This document shows, piece after piece, positions 7,056 through 14,002 of a DNA stretch of 22,227 nucleotides; position 1 is the stretch's first letter; each line of letters opens with the position of its first letter. The notes under the pieces were generated by a model. It made no database searches. It saw nothing but the letters and a program-made list of their open reading frames with translations, and had not been told where the DNA came from. Source of the DNA: Epsilonproteobacteria bacterium UBA6211 (lineage in GTDB: Bacteria; Campylobacterota; Campylobacteria; Campylobacterales; Arcobacteraceae); contig DISL01000111.1 in NCBI GenBank assembly GCA_002421845.1, positions 1-22,227 on the forward strand, written 5' to 3'. The translations under genes were made by a program, and so were the position numbers.

Positions 7056-8369
7056 ATGGGTAAAAAATTACATTTAGTTAGTCTGGGGTGTACTAAGAAT
7101 TTGATTGATTCGGAAGTAATGCTAGGACGCTTAAAAGATTATGAAATAATAGATGATGCAAGTGTGGCGGATTTGATAATAGTCAATACTTGTGGATTTA
7201 TAGAAAGTGCAAAAGAAGAGAGTTTGAATACTATTTTCAATCTTCACGACCAAAGAAAGGAAAGCTCCGTGCTAGTGATGGCAGGGTGCTTGTCTCAAAG
7301 ATATAAAGATGAGCTATCCGCTGAACTACAAGAGGTAGATATATTTACCGGTGTGGGTGATTATGATGTTATAGATGAGCTTGTAGAGCAAAAAAGAAGC
7401 CAATTTAGTCCAAAGGTTTTTTTAGCAAACGATGAGGTTGAAAGGGTAGTGACAAATTCAAACTATCACGCATATATCAAGCTAAGTGAAGGGTGCAATC
7501 AATCATGTGCTTTTTGTGCCATACCTCTTTTTAAAGGGAAGCTTTTTAGCCGTACTTTGGAGTCTGTGAAAAAAGAGCTTACATCACTAATAAAACAGGG
7601 CTTTTATGATTTTAGTTTTGTGAGTCAAGATAGCTCTAGCTACCTAAGAGACCATGGAATAAACGACGGCTTAGAACAACTTATAGATTTGATTGATAGT
7701 ATCGCAGGTATCAAAAGTGCTAGGATACTATATCTTTATCCGTCAACAACCACAAAAAAACTTATCAAAAAAATAGCGAGTTCAAAAGTAGTACATAACT
7801 ACTTTGATATGCCGTTGCAACATATTTCACAAAATATGTTAAAAGTGATGAAAAGAGGCAAGGGTAGCGAAAAGATAAAAGAGCTTTTGGATGAGATGAA
7901 AAAAGTACCGAATGCCTTTATAAGGACTACTTTTATAGTAGGACACCCAGGAGAGAGTGAAGAGGATTTTGAAGAGCTGAAAAACTTTGTAAAAGAGTTT
8001 AAGTTTGACAGAGCAAATGTATTTAGTTATAGTGATGAAGAGGGAACTAGTGCTATCAAATCAAAGCAAAAAGTAGATGCTAAAGTTATAGACATCAGAG
8101 CAAAAGAGCTAGGTAAAATCATAGCAAAAACTACAAAAGAGTCTTTGAAAAAAGAGGTCGGTAAAGTAGTGGACGTAGTAGTGGAGGGTATAAGTGACGA
8201 ACACGAGTTTTTACTAAGTGCCAAAGAGCTTTTATGGGCACCTGAAATAGACGGTGAGATACTAATAAACGATAAAGATATAGATGAAGAGATAGTTTAC
8301 GGTAAGATTTATAAGGCAAAGATTACGGAACTAGTAGGGGATAAGCTAGTAGCTACTATCGTACGTTGA
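7056..8369 (+). CDS. rimO: Ribosomal protein uS12 methylthiotransferase RimO
   Basis: A 437-residue radical SAM methylthiotransferase that adds a methylthio group to an aspartate of ribosomal protein S12. The N-terminal MTTase domain has three cluster cysteines: C12 in LVSLGCTKN, C46 in VNTCGF and C78 in AGCLSQRY. The radical SAM cluster motif is C147xxxC151xxC154 in EGCNQSCAFCAIP. The C-terminal ~65 residues fit a TRAM domain. The N-terminal sequence and length favour RimO over MiaB. The ATG at 7056 matches the family start. It lies 38 bp after panC and the gap is mostly repeat; no separate promoter is evident. Confidence 0.96.
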   Translation: MGKKLHLVSLGCTKNLIDSEVMLGRLKDYEIIDDASVADLIIVNTCGFIESAKEESLNTIFNLHDQRKESSVLVMAGCLSQRYKDELSAELQEVDIFTGVGDYDVIDELVEQKRSQFSPKVFLANDEVERVVTNSNYHAYIKLSEGCNQSCAFCAIPLFKGKLFSRTLESVKKELTSLIKQGFYDFSFVSQDSSSYLRDHGINDGLEQLIDLIDSIAGIKSARILYLYPSTTTKKLIKKIASSKVVHNYFDMPLQHISQNMLKVMKRGKGSEKIKELLDEMKKVPNAFIRTTFIVGHPGESEEDFEELKNFVKEFKFDRANVFSYSDEEGTSAIKSKQKVDAKVIDIRAKELGKIIAKTTKESLKKEVGKVVDVVVEGISDEHEFLLSAKELLWAPEIDGEILINDKDIDEEIVYGKIYKAKITELVGDKLVATIVR

Positions 8370-8437
8370 GTCGTTAGTAGTGAGTCGTGAATTGTAAAGA
8401 AAAAGACTACTCACGATTTACGACTTACAATTTACGA
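8370..8437 (+). repeat. Heptamer tract C, arranged as an imperfect inverted repeat
   Basis: Right after the rimO stop the plus strand reads GTCGTTA, GTAGTGA, GTCGTGA, ATTGTAA (8370-8397). From 8437 back to 8403 the minus strand reads TCGTAAA, TTGTAAG, TCGTAAA, TCGTGAG, TAGTCTT. Both arms have a 7-bp period with related words. The inner 13 bases 8385-8397 pair with 8425-8437 with one mismatch, so the transcript could fold into a long hairpin. No T-run follows, so it is not a standard terminator. Confidence 0.6.
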
Positions 8438-8452
8438 ATATAAGGAAAAAAC

Positions 8453-9217
8453 ATGTATTCACTTACAATTTATTTTGTTGATTTAGAACTTAACGATATA
8501 CAAAAAAAGATTGTAGATGAATTTATAGACAATTCAAAGAAAAAGTATCAAGGTACTTTCCATATTTACACGGTTTTTGATAAAAGTTTTATGGCAAATA
8601 CAGTAAAAAGCGATATATCTTTGATTGTTAGTGAGAGATATATGGAGTTACCCTACAAAGACAACCAATATTTACTAAAATTTTATACCATAAGCGGTTT
8701 GGAAAATGATTTAAACGAGCTTTTTGAGAAGTTTGAGACGGAGATAAAAGAGCTTGAAGCACCTTATATACCTGTACATACGGAATATCCACAATACAAA
8801 CAAACATCAAATCACGATGTACAAGAATTTGATTTAAAAAGTGCAATAAAAGCAATTTTTAGTGAATATATAAAAGGTGCTACAAAAGATGAGCTTGAAG
8901 ATTTTGCTATGAAGTATCATAGTTTTCAATTTTTATCTATGATTGAACAGCTATACAAAAGTAGAATAGACAAAGAGACATTAGATAATATTTCAGCTCA
9001 TATAGATGAGATTGATTTGGATGAGCTTACACAAATATTTGAGGCAAAAGAGAAAATGAGAAGTTACGGTAATATTTCGGTTGGCGGTGATGAAAGTATG
9101 AGTATAGGAAATAAAATAAAGCCCATAGACCAAAGTGCCAAAAAAGAGGTAGGCAAAATGGCTACAGTTGCTTCACATATTGCCGGTATTGACCCTTTTA
9201 AAGGACTTTTTAAATGA
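8453..9217 (+). CDS. Hypothetical protein between rimO and tilS
   Basis: A 254-residue cytoplasmic-looking protein that I do not recognise. There is no signal peptide and no membrane helix. The first ~115 residues look alpha/beta (MYSLTIYFVDLELNDIQ, later DISLIVSERYMEL and YLLKFYTISGL). A charged linker with a PVHTEYPQYKQ stretch follows, then a helical acidic segment (IDEIDLDELTQIFEAKEKM) and a Lys/Gly-rich end (HIAGIDPFKGLFK). AAGGA precedes the ATG. The stop overlaps the tilS ATG (ATGA), so it is coupled to tilS. Position suggests a link to tRNA or ribosome modification, but nothing in the sequence proves this. Real gene by coding quality, ribosome binding site and coupling. Confidence 0.8.
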   Translation: MYSLTIYFVDLELNDIQKKIVDEFIDNSKKKYQGTFHIYTVFDKSFMANTVKSDISLIVSERYMELPYKDNQYLLKFYTISGLENDLNELFEKFETEIKELEAPYIPVHTEYPQYKQTSNHDVQEFDLKSAIKAIFSEYIKGATKDELEDFAMKYHSFQFLSMIEQLYKSRIDKETLDNISAHIDEIDLDELTQIFEAKEKMRSYGNISVGGDESMSIGNKIKPIDQSAKKEVGKMATVASHIAGIDPFKGLFK

Positions 9218-10197
9218 AAAATCTTTTGGCATTTTCGGGAGGTGTTGATTCTACGGCACTGTTTTTTATGCTAAAAGAGCAAAATATAGAATTTGATATG
9301 GCAATAGTTGATTACGGTTTGAGAAAACAGAGCAAAGATGAGGTTGCCTATGCAAAAGAACTTGCTAATAAGTACGGTAAACAAATCTATATCAAAGAGG
9401 TCAAGCTAGGTGAGTCTAACTTTGAATCAACGGCAAGGGAAGTAAGATATGCTTTTTTTGAAGAGATTATTAGAAGTCACGACTATACAAGACTGATAAC
9501 TGCCCATCAGTTAAATGACCAATTAGAATGGTTTTTGATGCAGTTTAGCAAAGGAGCAGGACTTAAAGAGCTTATAGGACTTCAAGAGTTATCAAAAAGA
9601 GATGGATATGAGATATATAGACCTATTTTAGAATATTCAAAAGATGAGCTTTTGGAGTATCTAAATCAACGAAATATAAAATATTTCATAGACGAATCAA
9701 ACGAAGATACGAAATACAAAAGAAATTATTTTAGAAAAAACTTTGCAAACGATTTGATAAAAGAGTTCGGTAATGGAATAAAAAACAGTTTTAGATATTT
9801 AAAATCAGATTTAAAAGTAATTTACGATGAAGACAAAATAGATGAGTTTAGACTTGATGAACTTGCTATTTTTAGGTATATCGGTGATGAAAATCTAGCC
9901 CTTAGAATAATAGATAATGAGCTTAAAAAAAGAAAAATCATCTTAAGTAGTTCTCAAAAAAAAGAGATTTTAAAACAAAAAGAAATTATAATAAAAAACT
10001 TATTTTGTGTAGTTTTGCAAGATTCTTACGTATGGATTGCTCCAAAAGTAGATATGGTTTTGGATAAACCGTATAAAGAACTTTGTAGAATAAACAAAAT
10101 TCCAAAACATATAAGACCTTATTTTAAATTGCAAGGAGTTCAAAATGAAACAATTTGTCAAGTTGGTAACGGCTCTATTTTTAACAATAAATCTTAA
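9214..10197 (+). CDS. tilS: tRNA(Ile)-lysidine synthetase
   Basis: A 327-residue N-type ATP pyrophosphatase. TilS attaches lysine to C34 of the CAU-anticodon isoleucine tRNA so that it reads AUA and is charged with isoleucine. The P-loop SGGVDS is at residues 8-13, and the TilS signature NYFRKNF starts at residue 171 after FIDESNED. The protein is compact and lacks the extra C-terminal domains of the E. coli enzyme, as is usual in this phylum. The ATG overlaps the stop of the upstream unknown gene by four bases. Its last 53 bases overlap the start of the htrA gene in another frame; the family-like sequence seems to end around HIRPYFKL, so the last ~18 residues may be run-on. Confidence 0.95.
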   Translation: MKNLLAFSGGVDSTALFFMLKEQNIEFDMAIVDYGLRKQSKDEVAYAKELANKYGKQIYIKEVKLGESNFESTAREVRYAFFEEIIRSHDYTRLITAHQLNDQLEWFLMQFSKGAGLKELIGLQELSKRDGYEIYRPILEYSKDELLEYLNQRNIKYFIDESNEDTKYKRNYFRKNFANDLIKEFGNGIKNSFRYLKSDLKVIYDEDKIDEFRLDELAIFRYIGDENLALRIIDNELKKRKIILSSSQKKEILKQKEIIIKNLFCVVLQDSYVWIAPKVDMVLDKPYKELCRINKIPKHIRPYFKLQGVQNETICQVGNGSIFNNKS

Positions 10198-11518
10198 TGC
10201 CATTACTATTCAAGATGCACCTTCCGAGTTTGTTAGAGAGATGCCAAAGCAAGGTGTAGTGGCTTCATATTACGATGCAGTAAAAGATGCAAAAAAAGCG
10301 GTTGTAAATATATCTACGCAAAAAACCGTAAAACAAGCAGATATACGAGAGCAAATGCCTTTTTTTAATGACCCTTTATTTAAGGAGTTTTTCAAAGGTT
10401 TCGGTGATATTATCCCACAAGATAGGATTCAAAGGTCTCTTGGTAGTGGTGTAATAGTAAGTAGTGATGGATATATTATAACAAACTCTCACGTTGTTGA
10501 CGGTGCAGATGAAATAACCGTCACATTAGCCGGAGATAGTACTACAGAGCATAAAGCAAAATTAGTGGGGACAGACCCAAAAAGTGATGTTGCTGTTATC
10601 AAAATAGAACAAAAAAATCTCCCTTTTATACAGTTTGCCAATTCAAATAAAGTACGTGAAGGTGATGTAGTATTTGCTATAGGAAACCCTTTTGGAGTAG
10701 GGGAGACTATAACAAGCGGTATAGTATCTGCTCTCAATAAAAGCGGTGTAGGTATCAATGCTTATGAAAATTATATCCAAACAGACGCAAGTATAAACCC
10801 TGGAAATAGCGGTGGGGCGTTGGTAGATAGTAGAGGTGCATTGGTAGGTATCAATACTGCTATTATCAGTAGAAGCGGTGGAAATGTCGGTATCGGGTTT
10901 GCGATACCATCTAATATGGCAAAAAGTATTGCTACTTCACTTGTAAAAGACGGTGTGGTAAAAAGAGGGTATTTGGGTGTAAGTATAGGTGATATTAATA
11001 CTGATGCCAAAGAGTTTTATCAAAATAAAAACGGTGCGTTGGTAATGGATGTACAAAGCGGTTCACCTGCTGCAAAAGCAGGTCTTAAACGTGGAGATTT
11101 GATAATAGAAATAGATTCAAAACCTGTACTTGATGCAAGTGATTTGAGAAATAGAATAGGGATGATGGTACCTAATACAAATATTTCTATCAAATACATC
11201 AGAGATAAAAAAACTATAGTGACAAACGCTACATTAGTAACTTTGGATGATGAAAAAGTTGTAGCAACAAATGGTAATTTCAAGCTTTTTAAAGGTCTAA
11301 AAGTAAAAGAGGCTGACGGTAGCGTGGTGGTCGTGGAAGTTGAAAAAGGCTCTAATGCCGACAAAAAAGGGTTTAAAATCAACGATATGATAATACAGAT
11401 TGAAAATATCCCTGTTGCTACTTTGGAAGATTTGAAAAAAGCCGTGGAAACATATAAGGGTAAAAAGAGAGTTTTTGTACAGAGAGATAACAGGACTTTT
11501 TTAGTAGTTTGTGATTAA
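10145..11518 (+). CDS. htrA: Periplasmic serine protease HtrA/DegQ family
   Basis: A 457-residue trypsin-like protease and chaperone that handles misfolded proteins in the periplasm. A signal peptide is clear (MKQFVKLVTALFLTINLNA, cleavage after about residue 19). The catalytic triad is H116 in TNSHVV, D148 in PKSDVAVIK and S222 in NPGNSGGAL. Two PDZ domains follow, roughly 270-360 and 370-457, the first with GYLGVSI and GSPAAKAGLKRGD. The start is fixed by AAGGAG six bases before ATG 10145, inside tilS, and by the signal peptide that begins there. In Campylobacter relatives HtrA can be secreted and cleave host junction proteins; this one cannot be assigned that role. DegQ/DegP naming is a matter of convention. 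Confidence 0.95.
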   Translation: MKQFVKLVTALFLTINLNAITIQDAPSEFVREMPKQGVVASYYDAVKDAKKAVVNISTQKTVKQADIREQMPFFNDPLFKEFFKGFGDIIPQDRIQRSLGSGVIVSSDGYIITNSHVVDGADEITVTLAGDSTTEHKAKLVGTDPKSDVAVIKIEQKNLPFIQFANSNKVREGDVVFAIGNPFGVGETITSGIVSALNKSGVGINAYENYIQTDASINPGNSGGALVDSRGALVGINTAIISRSGGNVGIGFAIPSNMAKSIATSLVKDGVVKRGYLGVSIGDINTDAKEFYQNKNGALVMDVQSGSPAAKAGLKRGDLIIEIDSKPVLDASDLRNRIGMMVPNTNISIKYIRDKKTIVTNATLVTLDDEKVVATNGNFKLFKGLKVKEADGSVVVVEVEKGSNADKKGFKINDMIIQIENIPVATLEDLKKAVETYKGKKRVFVQRDNRTFLVVCD

Positions 11519-11536
11519 GGCTTCATTTGTGAATAG

Positions 11537-11557
11537 ACTCCGAATCAAGTTCGGAGT
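11537..11557. repeat. REP-like palindrome 1 (8-5-8)
   Basis: Perfect 8-bp arms ACTCCGAA and TTCGGAGT around the loop TCAAG, followed by GAC. This has the form of widespread bacterial REP elements. It lies 18 bp after the htrA stop and could protect or end the htrA transcript, though no T-run follows. Confidence 0.8.
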
Positions 11558-11617
11558 GACAAATCAAGTTCGGAGTGACAAATCAAGTTCGGAGTGACAA
11601 AACAAGTTCGGAGTGAC
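11542..11617 (+). repeat. Four tandem copies of a 19-bp half-REP unit
   Basis: The 19-bp unit (A/G)AATCAAGTTCGGAGTGAC occurs four times head to tail at 11542, 11561, 11580 and 11599. Copies 2 and 3 are identical; copy 4 has T to A at the fourth base. Only the first copy keeps the left arm ACTCCGAA, so just the loop and right arm have been multiplied. Confidence 0.92.
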
Positions 11618-11646
11618 TGTATTGTTGTGGTGACACTTCTTCAGTC

Positions 11647-11667
11647 ATCCTGAGCTTGACTCAGGAT
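11647..11667. repeat. REP-like palindrome 2 (8-5-8), reverse orientation
   Basis: Arms ATCCTGAG and CTCAGGAT surround CTTGA, the reverse complement of the TCAAG loop of palindrome 1. Read on the minus strand it has the same loop, arm length and trailing GAC as palindrome 1, but a different, fully paired stem. Confidence 0.85.
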
Positions 11668-11756
11668 CTAAACTGCTATTTTTTGGGCTTTGTATAATGC
11701 CGAATAAATCTTGTATTTTAGCAACTCACGACTTATCCACTCCAAAAGCAACTTTT

Positions 11757-11765
11757 TGCTACAAT
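11757..11765 (+). promoter_or_regulatory. Extended -10 promoter for the ABC-F gene
   Basis: TG at 11757-11758, one base, then TACAAT at 11760-11765 makes an extended -10 element, 34 bp before the ATG at 11800. No good -35 is seen. A second TATAAT at 11693-11698 is a possible upstream start. Confidence 0.5.
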
Positions 11766-11799
11766 ACGAAAAAATTAATACTATAAACAAAAGAGCAAT

Positions 11800-13629
11800 A
11801 TGTTAGAACTTGTAAACGTATCAAAAAGCTTTGCCGATAACGAGCTTTTTAGCGAAATTAACTTAAGAATGAACTACGGCAATAAAATAGGGCTAGTAGG
11901 ACGAAACGGTAGCGGTAAATCTACACTATTTAAGCTTATTTTGGGTGAAGAACATCCAGATAGCGGAGAGGTTATAATACCAAAAGGGTATAGAGTAGGG
12001 GCATTGAAACAGTATTTACATTTTACAGAAAAGACTTTGATTGATGAGACTGCTTTGGCTTTAAGTGAAGATGACAAATATAGTATTTACAAAGTTGAAA
12101 AGATACTTTTTGGACTTGGATTTTCCCATGAAGATTTACAAAAAGACCCATTGTCATTTTCAGGTGGGTATCAGATAAGAATCAATCTTGCAAAATTGCT
12201 TTTAACCGAACCGAATTTGTTGTTACTAGATGAGCCTACAAACTACCTAGATATCGTTTCACTTAGATGGTTAAAAGAGTTTTTAAAAGCTTTTGAAGGT
12301 GAAGTTATACTTATTACCCACGATAGAGATTTTATGGATAGCGTAACTACTCATACTATGGGTATTATTAGAAGAAGTATGTTTTTTATAAAAGGTGATA
12401 CACACAAGTTTTATGAGCAATTAGCTTCAAATGAAGAGCATCACGAAAAACAAAAAATAGCTCAAGAGAAAAAGATAAAAGAGCTTGAAGATTTTATCGC
12501 AAGAAACAAAGCAAGAGCATCAACGGCAGCTCTAGCTCAATCAAAAGTAAAACAGTTAGAGAAGATGGATATTTTGGAAGATTTGGGGTATGATAGTACT
12601 TTGGAATTTGACTTTAAATACAAAGAAACTCCGGCAAAAGTTCTTCTTGACGTGAAAAACGTAAGCTTTGGATATACTCCCGATAATATACTTTTTTCTG
12701 ATATATCTTTTACTCTACAAAGGGGTGAGACCTTAGGGATAATAGGTAAAAACGGTAAAGGTAAATCAACATTACTGAACGTAATAGCAGGTGAATTAAA
12801 ACCTTTAAACGGTGAAATAGAATACAACGGCTCTACTGTATTTGGACACTTTGGACAGACCAATATTTCACACCTAAATCCTAAAAATACAATTATAGAT
12901 GAGATATATTCGGTAAACCAAAAGCTAGGTGAAGCTATGGTTAGAAATATTTGCGGTTTGATGATGTTTAGCGGTGACAATGCTAAGAAAAAAATCTCAC
13001 TTCTATCAGGTGGAGAAAAAAGCCGTGTGATGCTTGGCAAAATTTTGGCAAAAGAGGTAAATCTTTTGTTCCTAGATGAGCCTACAAACCACCTTGATAT
13101 GGACTCTATTGAGGCACTTACTAAAGCTATACAAAATTTTGAAGGTTCTAGTATCATAGTAACCCACTCAGAAGAGCTACTTCGTGCAACGTGCGATAGA
13201 TTGATAGTGTTTTCAAGTGCAGGGGCTACTTATTTTGACGGTACTTATGATGAGTTCTTGGAAAAAATAGGCTGGGAAGATGAAGAACCGGTCTCAAAAC
13301 CTAAAAAACCAAAGGTAAACAAACAAGAACTAAAAAAACTAAGAAGTGCTTTGGTTTTGGAAAAAAGTAAAACCCTAAGTCCCATAAGAAAAGAGATAGA
13401 AGGTATAGAAGCACAGATAGTAAAACTTGAAGATATGTTAGAAACCACAAAATCAGCACTTGTAGAGGCTACAAATAAAATAGACAATTCAAAAGTGATG
13501 GAATTATCAAAAAGTGTTTCAAAATACGAAAAAGATATTGAAGCTAAGTTTGAAGAGTTAACTGCCGTACAGTACAAACTTGATGAACTCACCCTTGATT
13601 TTGATAAAAAACTACAAGAGCTTAACTAA
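11800..13629 (+). CDS. ABC-F family ATP-binding protein
   Basis: A 609-residue soluble twin-ATPase with no membrane segment, so not a transporter. Domain 1: Walker A GRNGSGKST at residues 34-42, signature FSGGYQIR, Walker B LLLLDEPTNYLD. A helical, charged linker (about 210-265) follows, as expected for the P-site tRNA interaction motif. Domain 2: Walker A GKNGKGKST at 316-324, signature LSGGEKSR, Walker B LLFLDEPTNHLD. The last ~100 residues form a coiled coil like the Uup/YheS C-terminus. ABC-F proteins bind the ribosomal E site and relieve stalls; some protect from antibiotics. Nothing here marks it as a resistance type. Its TAA overlaps the ATG of the next gene. Confidence 0.93.
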   Translation: MLELVNVSKSFADNELFSEINLRMNYGNKIGLVGRNGSGKSTLFKLILGEEHPDSGEVIIPKGYRVGALKQYLHFTEKTLIDETALALSEDDKYSIYKVEKILFGLGFSHEDLQKDPLSFSGGYQIRINLAKLLLTEPNLLLLDEPTNYLDIVSLRWLKEFLKAFEGEVILITHDRDFMDSVTTHTMGIIRRSMFFIKGDTHKFYEQLASNEEHHEKQKIAQEKKIKELEDFIARNKARASTAALAQSKVKQLEKMDILEDLGYDSTLEFDFKYKETPAKVLLDVKNVSFGYTPDNILFSDISFTLQRGETLGIIGKNGKGKSTLLNVIAGELKPLNGEIEYNGSTVFGHFGQTNISHLNPKNTIIDEIYSVNQKLGEAMVRNICGLMMFSGDNAKKKISLLSGGEKSRVMLGKILAKEVNLLFLDEPTNHLDMDSIEALTKAIQNFEGSSIIVTHSEELLRATCDRLIVFSSAGATYFDGTYDEFLEKIGWEDEEPVSKPKKPKVNKQELKKLRSALVLEKSKTLSPIRKEIEGIEAQIVKLEDMLETTKSALVEATNKIDNSKVMELSKSVSKYEKDIEAKFEELTAVQYKLDELTLDFDKKLQELN

Positions 13630-13853
13630 TGTCAAACCAAAATCAAAATAACCCACTTCACGGTATAACTTTGGAGATGATAATCAAAGAGCTTCAAAGC
13701 TCTTTAGGTTGGGAAAAACTAGCCCTTAAATTAAATGTAAATTGTTTTCAAAAAGACCCAAGCGTAAATTCTTGTTTGAAGTTTTTTCGTAAGACTCCTT
13801 GGGCTAGAGCAAAATTAGAGAAAATTTATTTGGATTTTAAATCAAAATCTTAG
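13629..13853 (+). CDS. VF530-family small protein (DUF2132)
   Basis: A 74-residue protein with the full VF530 pattern: NNPLHGITLEMIIKEL, then LGWEKLALKLNVNCF, PSVNSCLKFFRKTPWAR and a basic C-terminus. The family is annotated as DNA-binding from the structure of a Vibrio fischeri member; its physiological role is not known. The start codon overlaps the ABC-F stop (TAATG), so the two are translationally coupled. A terminator-like hairpin begins at its stop codon, so this pair forms a two-gene operon. Confidence 0.88.
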   Translation: MSNQNQNNPLHGITLEMIIKELQSSLGWEKLALKLNVNCFQKDPSVNSCLKFFRKTPWARAKLEKIYLDFKSKS

Positions 13854-13878
13854 GATTATTTATCTAATTTTTCTTTTT
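13850..13878 (+). terminator. Probable intrinsic terminator after the ABC-F/VF530 pair
   Basis: TTAG-(G)-AT at 13850-13856 pairs with ATCTAA at 13862-13867 across the loop TATTT, with one bulged G, and is followed at once by T5-C-T5. The stem is short and AT-rich, but the layout is right and the next gene has its own promoter. The stop codon of the small gene lies within the stem. Confidence 0.45.
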
Positions 13879-13944
13879 GTACCACTTGCCAAATACCATC
13901 CAATAGACTCTTTTTTTGTTTGTAACTCTTTATTTTTTTATCCC

Positions 13945-13972
13945 TTGACAAATGCTAAATAAATGTTATACA
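13945..13972 (+). promoter_or_regulatory. Sigma70 promoter of the calcium-binding-type protein
   Basis: Perfect -35 TTGACA at 13945-13950, 16-bp spacer, then TATACA at 13967-13972 (TACAAT at 13969-13974 with an 18-bp spacer is the alternative). This is the most consensus-like promoter in the window. An AAGGA ribosome binding site at 13992-13996 is 6 bp before ATG 14003. Confidence 0.7.
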
Positions 13973-14002
13973 ATTCTTTAAATTAGTTTAAAAGGATGTA
14001 TC

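Noticed and set aside
8370..8452. Intrinsic terminator after rimO
   Set aside because: The inverted repeat is long and imperfect with a large loop and no T-run after it; the 7-bp period explains it better.
11542..11617. CRISPR-like short direct repeats
   Set aside because: The 19-bp units are head to tail without spacers and belong to a REP palindrome; no cas genes are present.
11726..11732. Single GTCGTGA word (minus strand) matching heptamer tract C
   Set aside because: Only one exact copy without a tandem partner, so chance in AT-rich DNA cannot be excluded.
12537..13157. 206-aa open frame on the minus strand opposite the ABC-F gene
   Set aside because: It is a shadow of a strongly supported ABC-F coding region; composition is Ser/Phe/Ile-rich as expected from reverse reading, with no domain and no ribosome binding site.
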